Shown piece by piece: positions 32,668-42,811 of a stretch of DNA of 64,000 nt. The first letter of the stretch is position 1. Every line of letters begins with the position of its first letter. The position numbers and the translations under genes are program-made. Source of the DNA: Scilla litardierei (taxonomy: Eukaryota; Streptophyta; Magnoliopsida; Asparagales; Asparagaceae); NCBI GenBank assembly GCA_030789695.1, contig CM061142.1, positions 148,697,266 through 148,761,265 on the forward strand, written 5' to 3'. Below the pieces are notes generated by a model. That model saw nothing but the letters and a program-made list of their open reading frames with translations, ran no database searches and was not told the DNA's origin.

Positions 32668-33303
32668 GGGACTGTTCTTTTGCAAGAACGTGGGCAAGAT
32701 TTTGGGGAAAACACACTGTTCATATACTGTGCATCGGAATCCATCGGAATCCTAGGGTAAAATTTTGTTCGGTTGTTCGGTTGCAAAAATGGAAAGCTTG
32801 GAATCCAACCTGAGCTGGCGGTCGTAATGGGAATCCAAGGGCGTTTTTGTTTCTCCCGTGAATCAAGCGGATTACACATGATTCCATCTTTCTGGGCCCC
32901 ACCGCTGAGATACAAATCTTTTTTCTTTTGGAAACAGGTGCTTTGCGTGGGCCCCACTAGCACAAGCAAATTCGTGTGCAGGCAAATTAGAGTCCTCCCC
33001 CCCCCCAAATTGAAATGAGTGAGGAGTGAAATCATTCATTAGTTTAATAATTAATGTTTAATTAGTTTATTAATTAATTAGTTAGTTTAAAAATTAATAA
33101 TTTAAATTTTAGTGGGTCCTACGTCACTTTTTTCTTCAACTAAAAGAACACACTACACGGAGTAGGACCCACATTCAACTTTCCACCTCCACAATCCAAC
33201 CACACTTTCCAACAAAAGAACACACTACACCAAATTTCTCTATCATTAGATTCCACACTTCTCAACTTTCCCAATTTATACTTTCCTACAAAAGAACAGG
33301 CCC
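32668..33303. mobile_element. Tourist-like (PIF/Harbinger) MITE, 636 bp
   Basis: Ends are GGGACTGTTCTTTTG and, inverted, GGGCCTGTTCTTTTG, flanked by taa on both sides (32665-32667 and 33304-33306), the 3-bp target typical of PIF/Harbinger. The interior has two copies of AAAAGAACACACTACAC. No transposase is present. Confidence 0.75.
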
Positions 33304-33363
33304 TAAACAGAATATTTAGATGGAATCATCAGCTTACATGGAGTGGATAGAAGAGAGGGAGTT

Positions 33364-33476
33364 TAGTCTAGCGGCATTTAACTCCGCTTCCTAGTGAGAC
33401 CATCAGGGTTCGATCCCTCGTGGATGCGGAATACGCGCGCGCCTTTAACCAGCTTTCCAATGTATCAGAAAAAAAG
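33364..33476 (+). mobile_element. tRNA-derived SINE, 113 bp
   Basis: It has a box-A-like TAGTCTAGCGG at its very start and a perfect box B, GGTTCGATCCC, near 33408, the internal RNA polymerase III promoter of tRNA-derived SINEs. The 3' end is A-rich (CAGAAAAAAAG). It is flanked by a perfect 12-bp duplication, agagagggagtt, at 33352-33363 and 33477-33488, as made by target-primed reverse transcription. It is too short and unpaired to be a tRNA gene. Confidence 0.85.
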
Positions 33477-33492
33477 AGAGAGGGAGTTGCTA

Positions 33493-33918
33493 TACACACA
33501 GACCTAATTGCGGAAAACACATGTCATTTATTTACAAGTTTGCCTCTCAAAATTTCCATATGTCATTAAAACTTTTTCTTCTTTTACCTTCATACTCTCT
33601 TCTGCATTCCTCATCTTCATCTTCTTCTCCATCGTCGCCGCCTCCCTGCAACATCCCCACCAACTCCCACGTGCCGCCTCTGCCATCCCCTCCCATGTCC
33701 ATCATCTTCCTCCTACACTCCCTTCCTTTCTCCTCCCCTCCTAACCGCTGGACGATGCTTGGAGGGTACAATGGCTGTGACAAAAGTGGGGGCCGAGGAG
33801 GAAGAGAAGCGGGGTAATTTGGGGAAATGAGGATGTGTAAAGTAAAAAAATAGATTTTTAAATATTTTCGAGAGGTGTATAAAGGGTTTTGTGTTCACAA
33901 CAATTAGGTCCGTGTGTA
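33493..33918. mobile_element. Small TIR element (MITE), 426 bp
   Basis: Terminal inverted repeats TACACACAGACCTAATTG and TACACACGGACCTAATTG (17 of 18) bound it. It contains TTATTTACAAGTTTGCC at 33528, a motif shared with both hAT-like elements in this window. No convincing target duplication was found, so the family is uncertain. It starts five bases after the SINE target copy. Confidence 0.6.
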
Positions 33919-34350
33919 GAAGTACTATATCAGAGAACATTCGATGTGCAATGCATTTTGGTAAACTTTTTTGATAGAGTTGGGTGATATAACTTATAAG
34001 TGATACAGAGTGAACTTGCCTATCTTAATGTAAGATGAAAAGTTAAATTTAGATATAGTATAAAGCTAAGTCAACTATGCAATATGCAATAGAAGGTTAC
34101 ACTGCATATCCTATGAAAATCGTAGAAATTGCATGAGTTATGGGTATAGGTTAATTCATTAACTTTCTTTTACCAAATACCCTAAAAACGAGGCCATAGT
34201 TTGAAATTTGCAAAATAAGATGTGCAAGTAATGTAAAATAATGGAAGCACAAGGCTTTATATGTCAAAAGGCATTTGGAGGGGTACCTTTTACAAGAATA
34301 CTCCCAGCTAAAATTTAATTTAGTTTCAAGCCAGACCAACAGCGGCGGCC

Positions 34351-34390
34351 CTCTCTCTCTCTCTCTCGCGTAATAATAATAATAATAATA
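34351..34390 (+). repeat. (CT)n and (TAA)n microsatellites in the 5' leader of gene 2
   Basis: CTCTCT(n) at 34351-34367 is followed by GCG and seven TAA units that end exactly at the ATG at 34391. CT-rich leaders are common in plant 5' UTRs. The TAA run supplies stops in one upstream frame, which supports 34391 as the true start. Confidence 0.8.
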
Positions 34391-34699
34391 ATGGAGGGCG
34401 TCGGCGCTCGCCTGGGCCGGTCGTCGACCAGGTACGGAGGTCCGGCTACTGTCTTCACCGGATCGGTGAGAAAGTGGAAGAAGAATTGGGTCCCACTCTC
34501 TAACCCTAATAACAACAACACCAATAGCAACACCAACGGCAATCACAGTTCCAATAATAACGGCAACAATAACAATAATACCTCCCATCTCCTCGTCTAC
34601 AAATGGACCCCAGTCTCCAAGTCCTCCGACGTCTCTGCCGCCGGCGCCGACGCCGACCAGCCCCAGGAGCCGCCTCGCAAGAGGTTCCGATACATCCCA
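34391..34699 (+). CDS. Plant-specific conserved protein of unknown function, exon 1
   Basis: The ATG follows a CT/TAA-rich leader and opens MEGVGARLGRSSTRYGGPA, then VFTGSVRKWKKNWVPL, an Asn-rich spacer (about residues 40-63), LLVYKWTPV and, before the donor, RKRFRYIP. The MEGVGARLGRSSTRYG...VRKWKKxW opening and a (R/K)RFRY(I/T)P segment recall a conserved family of uncharacterised plant proteins (from memory). The 309-bp exon ends in phase 0 at gtaagt. The basic KWKK and RKRFR clusters may be nuclear signals. The third exon carries an LDLNL motif, so a role in repression is possible but unproven. Confidence 0.82.
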
Positions 34700-34785
34700 G
34701 TAAGTTCACCCCCTTCGATTTCTGGATTTTGTGATTTTTTAAAAAGAATTTTTAAAGGTTTTACTTTAGTTTGAATATGTTGCAG

Positions 34786-34953
34786 GTTGCAGTAATTGAG
34801 GAGCAAAAACAAGAAGAGGCGGCAGCGGCGGCTATGAAATCTGATGACGAGAACAAACCGGCCGAGGATGGGGCTGCAGCACATCATGCTCAAACTGAGG
34901 ATTCCGACGCGAAGCCTGGTGAAAATGAGGTGAAGGAAGAAGAAGAAGCTCTG
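34786..34953 (+). CDS. Plant-specific conserved protein of unknown function, exon 2
   Basis: After ATGTTGCAG the exon reads VAVIEEQKQEEAAAAAMKSD, followed by an acidic, Ala/Glu/Asp-rich stretch ending KEEEEAL. It starts and ends in phase 0 (56 codons). The EEQK segment following FRYIP matches what I recall of the family. The donor is a weak gtataa, and three TTTTGTTA units follow in the intron. The next exon recognised is 28.9 kb away, and unseen small exons in between cannot be excluded. Confidence 0.75.
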
Positions 34954-36793
34954 GTATAAAATTTGTTATTTTGTTATTTTGTTATTTTTTTTTCGTTTTT
35001 CATTTGGTTGATTGCACAAATTAATCTTGAATTCATTTGTCGTAGTAGATAGGTTTGGCCATTCAAAAAACTTTAGTTGACCTTTCCACTTAAGAGTTGT
35101 ACTTGCTTTAAGCTCAGAAGCTGGAAGCTTGTCAATAGATTTCTATGTAGCCTCTTCAATTGTGCTGTCCTTCTATTTAATCAAACCACTTGCCATTATC
35201 TTGTTGCCTTTCAACTGGTCTCTCGTTCGGAATGATGTCCTAGAGAGTTTGCCATAGTAGAACAAGGAAGAAATGGATTGCACTTGTTGAGAAAGAAAGC
35301 AAGCAAGAAAATTAATTTTGAAATATTACATGAATGAGAAATATTCATTTATTTATAAGGTTCCATCCTTTACAAATTAAAAATCATATCTTTGGTAACT
35401 ATATTAAATGCTAAACAAATCCCATTTTTTTTCCAACCCACCCAAATTGAACTTGCCTAATCCCATCGAGAACTTGAATTCTAGATGAAGAAGAAGAAAA
35501 AACTTCCATAATATATCTACGGCACTAACAGAGCAATTAAGCAAACAACTAAATCAAATCAATCTGAATCGCTAAACTTTTGAGCCTGAAATAAATCCAA
35601 ATTCTGTCTCTTTTCCGTGGTGGACTTGCGGGTCACATGGTCATCTAGCAATTAGCACTTAGTTACGAGGTATTTATATGTTGTCTTCCGACATCATTTC
35701 TTTCCATCAGACATTTATAACCTCATCGACAAAGGACTTCTTGATGATGCGACACCTTTGCCCCGGAGACGCATCTTTACAATGGAGAGAAATTTATGTT
35801 GTCATTGTTGGGATTGGGAAGGGAATTAATGACGTGATGATCTCATTATCTTCTTTTTGATCTCCATTTGATTTGTCTACCAACACTAAATGCACTTGTT
35901 GACAATGTGTCCTTTCTTACTTCGATTTTATCACTCTATTTGAGCTTGATGATCTTAAACTGATTTAATATGGACTGGGAGATCTGTTGAGAAGCCAACC
36001 ATTATTGGGATTAACAAGCACTTTGACTTTTGAAAGCACGATGTTCGTGGTGGTCAAATCGTTATGCATCGATGGTGGCAACCCGACAATCTTCTTTTCT
36101 ATTATAGCTTCCTACAACCCATATGCCAATATGAATGGTACACCAGCTCTTAAAATTGCTTTGCATATTCATCTATCGAGTCATCGACCTTTTGTTCTAT
36201 TCAAGATGGTATAGATTTAGAAAGACACTTTGATGATATAAATTTACATGACATACATTGTGAATATGTGCCTTTAATTCCAGCTAAATCTGTGTTGGAC
36301 GGTAACCAAATTGCTGGGTGTTATCAGTCTCGTTGCTATATATTTGTTGCACAGTGTTGCCTCAGCATGTGGTTGCACCCTTCTCCGTAATTAGTAACTT
36401 ATATTTTGATTCCTCTATTGTTATAAGTCTACATGGAGGATAAGAAGGATGCTGAAAGTAATGGTGAGGAACGATGTATTATAGAGGCCGTAGACCATTG
36501 ATATATGTGGGTAAATTGGGGATTACTACATATGTATTATTTGTTAGCCAGTATAGGCATAGATGAATGCCACAGTTAGTTGATGGTGAGAAGTAAATAT
36601 GGTGAATAGTAGGAAACATCTCTGATGGGTACATGTGGTGATTAAACTTTAGTTCTGTTGCTTCTTAAGACGAGGTATGTAAGCACAATAAATGGTTACT
36701 GGAGGCTAATTTCTTGGTGAACCCCTCCAACTAATTCACTAATGACTAGAAAAATTTTCAAATGAGGAGAAATGAGATGCTGTTATGTTGGAT
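34954..36793. other. Intron sequence, no gene recognised
   Basis: AT-rich DNA. The segment around 35230-35900 has the look of repetitive DNA (long AT-rich runs and short broken frames), but no boundary, TIR or protein remnant could be fixed. Confidence 0.4.
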
Positions 36794-37200
36794 TGTCACG
36801 CCCTGCAACCCAGGACGTGGCTATTTTTTGAAATAATTGACAGGTTACGCAGTTAACCAGTGAAAACAATCTAGGTTACTAATAGAGGCGAATCAAAATG
36901 CTTATATGGAAATTCATTGATACTCGAGAGTTACAAAAGTCAAATACATCATACTCTCACAAATACATAAAATATACATCAGAGATCATTCACATTCTCA
37001 CAAATAAAAAATTTGTGCTCTGTACAACAAACTTAGTGTGCTCAAAAGCAGTGGCCTTTTACAGTTCCGTGTTAGCACCTAACGGTGCACAAAAACGGAG
37101 AGTCGCCAATTTGTCAGTGGTAAATCGCAATAATTCTTGACTTAGCAGTTAAATGTAACGATGTTTAAAAGTTATAAAATGCACACTTGTCTGTTCCGGT
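36794..37200 (-). mobile_element. Fragment of a Tekay-like LTR
   Basis: It starts TGTCACGCCCTGCAACCCAGG, the same end as the LTR at 15545 (TGTCACGTCTTG). It continues with GTGAAAACAATCTAGGT, ATATGGAAATTCATTGAT and GCACCTAACGGTGCA plus AAAACGGAGAG, blocks that match 15600-15880. The similarity fades after about 37200 and no far end (CATATCAAGGAGATT...TTACA) was found, so it is a truncated copy. Confidence 0.7.
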
Positions 37201-38870
37201 CAATTTCGGGTGTCCACATAGTCACGATGAAAGACGTATTATATCTGCGTGATCAAATTCGCGTTGATAAGCTAACCATTCTAAAAACAACATTAAATCT
37301 AACCTATTAGTAAAAATAACATACATGTTACTAAACTTGTGTATAGCACTAAGTACTGATGTGATAAGGTTATTATTACAACTAACCTACATTGTAAAAC
37401 TGATTCTATACTAAGACTAACATTTGTTACACAACTAGTACACACTCCAACTAGTATAACCTAACCGTAAAAGTTAATAAACTGCTTACTGTTTAAGAAT
37501 AATAGCTAACTTACATTTATATACAAGAACTAATTAATAATATAATTACTGTTGATGCTTGGCATTCATTATACAGTGATTTCATGGCTTATAACACGTG
37601 TGCGTGCATGAAGAAAGGGATGTTTGGTAATCAATTTGAAAAAGGACTTTTGTTATTAGCAAAAACAAAAAAAGCTCTTTTGGGATATTAATTTTACTGT
37701 AGAAGTCAAAACTAGCTTTCCTATTTCCTCTCCCATTTTTCCTCCCCAGGCATCTCGTTGAATCCTATCTCTGCCCAAGAAGTTCACTTTTCTTCAAGTA
37801 TTTTTATAAATTTTATCTAAACTTTCTCTCATGAAGTATCCATTCTTATACTAATTTTTTTAACAAAGCTATTCAATATTAGATTTATTTGATAATAATT
37901 TAAAATTTTAAAGTTATCAACCTCATAATTTATCTGAAGATCATTTTAGCACCACTTTTTCAAAGTCGTATTGAAAGAACTTTTACTGCAAGCAAGACAA
38001 TGCCGAACACGCATGGGCTTAGGGTCATAGTCTACTGTGAAAAGTGAGGGCCTCTACCGTAACCTTTTTTGTGGTATCTCTCTTTACATAGCTTTATGCT
38101 TCATATAGACATGATTGTCTAAGTGAGCTCCTATGCCATTCTTGCCCCAATTGTCATAGGTCATCACCATTCTAAGGGCATGGCCCCGAAGGACACGTGC
38201 TGTGCATCTCGTATCCTATCTTATTGCGGACTGTGGTTATACCTTCTTTAGTATCAGCTGACCTAAATGGAACTCATGCATCACTGTAGATGTGCCTATT
38301 GTGTCATGTGCATCGGATGCATCTTGACATTCGAGACAAGTGTTAGCATCTCTATGAGCTGGTATCTCTTTGGTTGAAGAACTTGATTCATCAATTTATT
38401 ATCCTCTTGTGCAAAAAGCAGCTTGTACTGCGGTCTTGTGCATCTTGGGCTCATAGGGTTCCAACTTGGATTTCTGAATTTCCTAATCGGGTTGCCAATT
38501 CTCGTTAGTCTTATTGAGGTGCTCTTGCTTAAGGGTCTTTAGGCTCTGGTCAAACTGCCAAGGTTCATTTTTAGTTAGTTTGGTGTCTTATTCATATAGT
38601 TCAATCCGCTATGAAGCATGCGCTTTAACTTAGAGCTTTGATAGAGGACTGATGAGAATCGTGTGTAATCCGAGGGCACATGGTATTGAGAGACTTGGGA
38701 TTTTTTTTCATTATTAGCTTAGTGCATGCTCATGTTATGTTTAAGCTTTAGTTTTTTCAATTGTTAGTTTATTTCTTTAGGCATTTTATTTGACTTTTAC
38801 GATGGTCTTTTTTGCTTAGAACCGATTTAAAGATTAAATTCTGTGTTATAAATCAGAAGCTTGTTTATTG
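37201..38870. other. Intron sequence, no gene recognised
   Basis: AT-rich DNA with no frame, TIR or LTR that I can support. Confidence 0.4.
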
Positions 38871-40665
38871 TGTAAGGACCCTGTCTATGAGGAAAACACT
38901 AGAAGGGGGTTGAATAGTGTTTATAAAATTTAAACGATAGTTATACCAATTTAAATTCCTAACCAACAATAAATGCGGAATTAAAAATAAATCCAAATTG
39001 AAACAATGATAGCACAAAGTATGTTTCAATGGTTTGGATTACCCAAGTCAACTCCCGACTTGTTCCCGGAAATCCTACGTCCCTTCCACCCGGATACCAC
39101 CGGATACTCAAGTTAGAAACCTAACTTGAGGTTTCCTTTAAACCCACTTGTAGCAACCCTATAAGTGAAATCGAAACACAATCGATGTCCTTGACTTCCA
39201 CAACTTGGGAGCAAGCAAATCACTCTCACAAACCAAGAGTTAAACTAATATCGAAAGATGCAAAATAATGAAATAGCAACACTTACTATCACATATGTCT
39301 TGAAGTAGAACTTGAAGGAGCAAGTGTGTTGTGTGTTGAAGTCTCTTCCAAGAAGAGAGAAAAGCCCTTTATCTTGTCACCACCAATTGCCTAGAGGATA
39401 TCACTTCGATTCTAGGTTGGAGAGCAAGAGAGAATGAGATTAGAATTTTTGGGCTTTTGAATTTGAGAGCTTTGAAAAACTTGAAGTTGAAAGCTAGTGG
39501 TTTTCAAGAGATGATCAAGAAGATGAGTAACCCCTCAATGGAACAGTAGAAACTCTCTTTATAAGTTCCCCAAAACACTCAAACAGAATACCCAAAACCC
39601 CTTTGAAATCCGTAGAGAAAAAGCCAACAGAAAGAATTTACACACTCGACAGTCGACTGGTGAAGAAAACACAGTCGACTGCTGCACTGTGTCAGAGGGT
39701 AGGTGAGAATTCAAACGGTAACTTACCACGTAGGACAGTCGACTGATGAAGAAAAGACAGTCGCCTGGAAACCTATCAGGCGACTTTAAATCATTCTACA
39801 GGCAACTGGCCGCAACATGGGTAAGCTGAGAAAACTCAGAAAGTTTTGGGAAGACACGGCAGACGACTAATGTGGAACACACAGACGACTGTGTCATGGG
39901 CAGGCGACTGTGAAACCAACATCAGTCGACTGTCACTAATAAGTGGAACTTTTCAGAGAGCAGAGTCTGCAGAGAAAGCATAGACAGGCGACTGTTGAAG
40001 CATTGACAGTCGACTGTGCCTTGGACATGCGACTGTCAATCCAACATCAGTCGACTGGCCGTATGGAAAAGAAAGTGACCTTTGGGCAGGAGAGAGACAA
40101 GCGACTGATTAACAAATCACAGGCGCCTGTCGCCTGTAGCCTGGATAGGCGCATGTCTTTTGTACAACAGTCGCCTGAATAGAGTTATAGCTAAAAGCCC
40201 AAAAACTAATTGATAAAGTATGTGCATAACAGGCTACTGTAGAATAAATCACAGTCGACTGTTTTTAGACAGGTGCCTGTAAAATGTTTAGCAGTCGCCT
40301 GTTGAAATCCCAAAATGCACATGCTTGAGAAATGTGAATTGGAGTCTAAGGAAATGTGATCTAATGATTTCCTAGGACAGAAATGAAGATGTGTGCGTGC
40401 TTCAATATAGTTCTACTTCTAAGCTATATACTAGAAGAGAATAAAAAGATTATATTTTGTAGAAACCTCTCTTCTATCCAAAGTATTAGCTTGAAGTCTT
40501 CTAGGAGCTTCAATCACCATCTTTGATCATCCAATCCACTTTTCATGCTTTGGTTGATCTTTGAATGCCATCCATTGCTAATTGATCTTCATGATATGCT
40601 TAGGGAATGAATTAACTGCAAATAGGAGATTAGTCACAAGTATTTATATTTGCTCATCATTAACA
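38871..40665 (-). mobile_element. Copia-type (Sirevirus-like) solo LTR, minus strand
   Basis: On its own strand it begins TGTTAATGATGAGCAAATA (near 40665) and ends with an ACACTATTCAACCCCC block and CATAGACAGGGTCCTTACA (38871). The same architecture is seen in the solo LTR at 21650-23420. There is no coding region on either side and no clear target duplication, so it may be a solo LTR with altered flanks. Between 39640 and 40310 it holds a cluster of CAGTCGACTG-type palindromes. Confidence 0.68.
39640..40310. repeat. Cluster of CAGTCGACTG palindromes and variants
   Basis: At least seven exact CAGTCGACTG sites and about a dozen one- or two-base variants (CAGGCGACTG, CAGTCGCCTG, CAGGCGCCTG) occur in about 670 bp, spaced roughly 20-50 bp. 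The solo LTR at 21650-23420 has a smaller group (GAGTCGACTACCA) at 22160-22310. Confidence 0.9.
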
Positions 40666-40758
40666 CCAAGTCGGGAGAAGTCCAATACTCAACATACTGC
40701 TCTACCCAAAATCTGACCTTATTAGCCATATTACTAGCCCTCTGAAGCTATGATAGTC

Positions 40759-41152
40759 TAATGCGGTTGTGTACCGCAGAAGGCGCAAGGACTCAGGCGT
40801 GGAAGCAGTCGTGGGATCGACTTTGTGTTTTCATACATGTTTTCATATTTTTTCTTTATGCATTACCCTTTTTGTGTTTAAGTCGTCGGTGTGTTTAGTA
40901 ATTTGTTAGGAGGGTATTTAAAGAGGTGAACCCTAGTTGTATGGTTTATCCAATGATTGAGACAATCGTCATTTGACGACTAGGGCTTGGGGGATTAGGC
41001 TTGATCCATTATCTCAAGCTAGGGAGAAGATCTACTCCAGTTTAGATCAAAAATTGACTCTTTATCATTATCAATATCATTTCCACTTCAAATTTCTTTT
41101 CATCTTCCACTAAAAATCTGAACTTTTGATACGATTAACCTTAATCGTATTA
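40759..41152 (+). repeat. 5' LTR of the first chromovirus
   Basis: 394 bp. It opens TAATGCGGT (the others open TGATG) and ends in an 11-bp inverted repeat (TGATACGATTA...TAATCGTATTA). It is separated from the primer-binding site by 3 bp. Confidence 0.92.
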
Positions 41153-41178
41153 ATTTGGTATCAGAGCATTAAGATCCG

Positions 41179-42802
41179 ATGGCGGGAACTAGGGCAAAGA
41201 CGGCGGGGGAGCTTGTCGAGGAAAAATTCGACGACAAACTTGACGAAGTAAACAAGCGGATTGACGGGCTTCAAGGAGAGATCAGAGGCATCTACCAAGA
41301 GATGAAGGGGCTTGCGAAATCCACCGATATCCAAGACCTCCTTCAAGATTTTCGTCAACAACCACCCCCAATCTGAAATTAGGGCTTCGACATCGATAAA
41401 TCTGAATCCTTCTTCAGATCTAGGGCAACAAGGGGGAGATCCGGCGTACGTGGAGCTGGAACAGCGGATCGTGAAATTCCGGGAGGCCAACGGCGTGAAT
41501 CGGCATGCGGGGGCCCCTTTTGGGGGCGGCGGCCCCCTGGCAGACTGCCAGGGGCCGCACGCCCCTCCTACAGGCCGCGCGACCCTGCGCGGCCCTGTAT
41601 GGGGTCGCGCCGACCCCTGCAGGGGTTTGGCGGCCCGCCAGACCCCCGGTGAGGACCGGCAAGGCCGGTATGAAGCCGACGGGGCCCTGGCGACACGCCA
41701 GGGGACCCGCCCAGCTGCGACAGCCCCCGGGGGCTATTTGGGGGGCCGACATGGGTCCTCCGGTCTTCCCTTGGGCATGTATGGAGCGTTTGAGGCTCTG
41801 ATGCGCGCCAAGTAGGATGTACGGAAACTTCAGGAGATCGGGGAGGATGTGGGGCATGTGCCAGAGTATGAGGAGTACACACGCCATGCCGATAACCTCC
41901 AAGAGGAGGAGTGGGGTGATGGAGATGCATGGGATGCCGAGGAGCAGAGGGCTGCTGAGAGGGCCCGGGAGGAGATTTGGGGAGCGTTTGGACAGCCAGA
42001 TCGGCCCAGGTGGAGGTTGGAGGAGGCTGCTCGTTCGAGATACTAGGAGGGACAGCGTGGGGGAGGCCCACGTGGCGATGGTGGACCAGATAGCTGGTTG
42101 AGGAAGCTGACCATGCCCCCTTTTGAGGGAAAGGATCCAGATGCTTGGATCTACAGAGCGGAGATGTACTTCGATGTGTTGGGGTTGTCTGAGGCGGAGA
42201 GGATGCAGACAGTGGCGATGTGCTTTGAGGGAGAAGCCTTGGGGTGGTTCCGCTGGAGCCAACGACAGCGGCCTATCCGCACTTGGATAGAGTTGACGGA
42301 GTGCCTTATGGAGAGATTTCAGGAGACACATGCCGTCGGCCTATTTGAGCAATTGTATACACTGCGACAGGAGGGGAGCGTGAGGGAATATGTGGAGAAG
42401 TTTGAGCGGCTTGCGAGCCGAGTAGAGGGAGTTTCCGCTGAGTCACTAGAAGGAAATTTCCTAAAGGGCCTCAAGCCGCAGATCAGAGCCGAGCTGCGGG
42501 TTCAAGAACTCAGGGGATTGTCTGCCATGATGAGGATAGCCAGGAAGGTGGAGGACAAGCTGGTGGAGGATAGGAGGGAGAGGGGAGCTTGGGGAGGACA
42601 TACTTTGCGGAGCCCGACAGTACCAGGGGCACCCAAGGCTCCTACAGGCGCAGCGGCACCAACGAGAGGGACTGGGCCAGAGACACGTACGGGGGGTCAG
42701 ACCCGCATGATGACGGAGGCAGAGATGCGAGAGCGCAGGGCTAAGGGGCTGTGTTTCAAGTGTGACGAGCGGTTCACACTAGGACACAGGTGTGCGGGAT
42801 GA
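41179..42802 (+). pseudogene. Gag of the first chromovirus
   Basis: It opens MAGTRAKTAGELVEEKFDDK with a heptad-like coiled-coil N-terminus, then a GC-rich Gly/Pro/Arg/Ala segment (41505-41760). Next come the acidic EEEWGDGDAWDAEEQRAAER block and the gag core PFEGKDPDAWIYRAEMYFDV ... WIELTECLMERFQETH. It ends with a CX2C...GHRC knuckle (CFKCDERFTLGHRC, near 42750-42790). A stop follows the first 65 codons, and TAG occurs at 41814 and 42044. The terminal TGA at 42800 replaces the CGA seen in the sister copies. The intact gag would join pol in one polyprotein. Confidence 0.85.
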
Positions 42803-42811
42803 GCCATACAG

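Noticed and set aside
33364..33476. tRNA gene
   Set aside because: Box A and B are present, but the sequence lacks a foldable cloverleaf end, has an A-rich tail and is bounded by a 12-bp target duplication; a SINE explains it better.
34151..34588. 145-codon minus-strand frame opposite exon 1 of the EAR-motif gene
   Set aside because: The poly-Tyr and Val/Ile-rich content is the complement of the CT, TAA and Asn-codon repeats; the + strand has a conserved start and splice sites.
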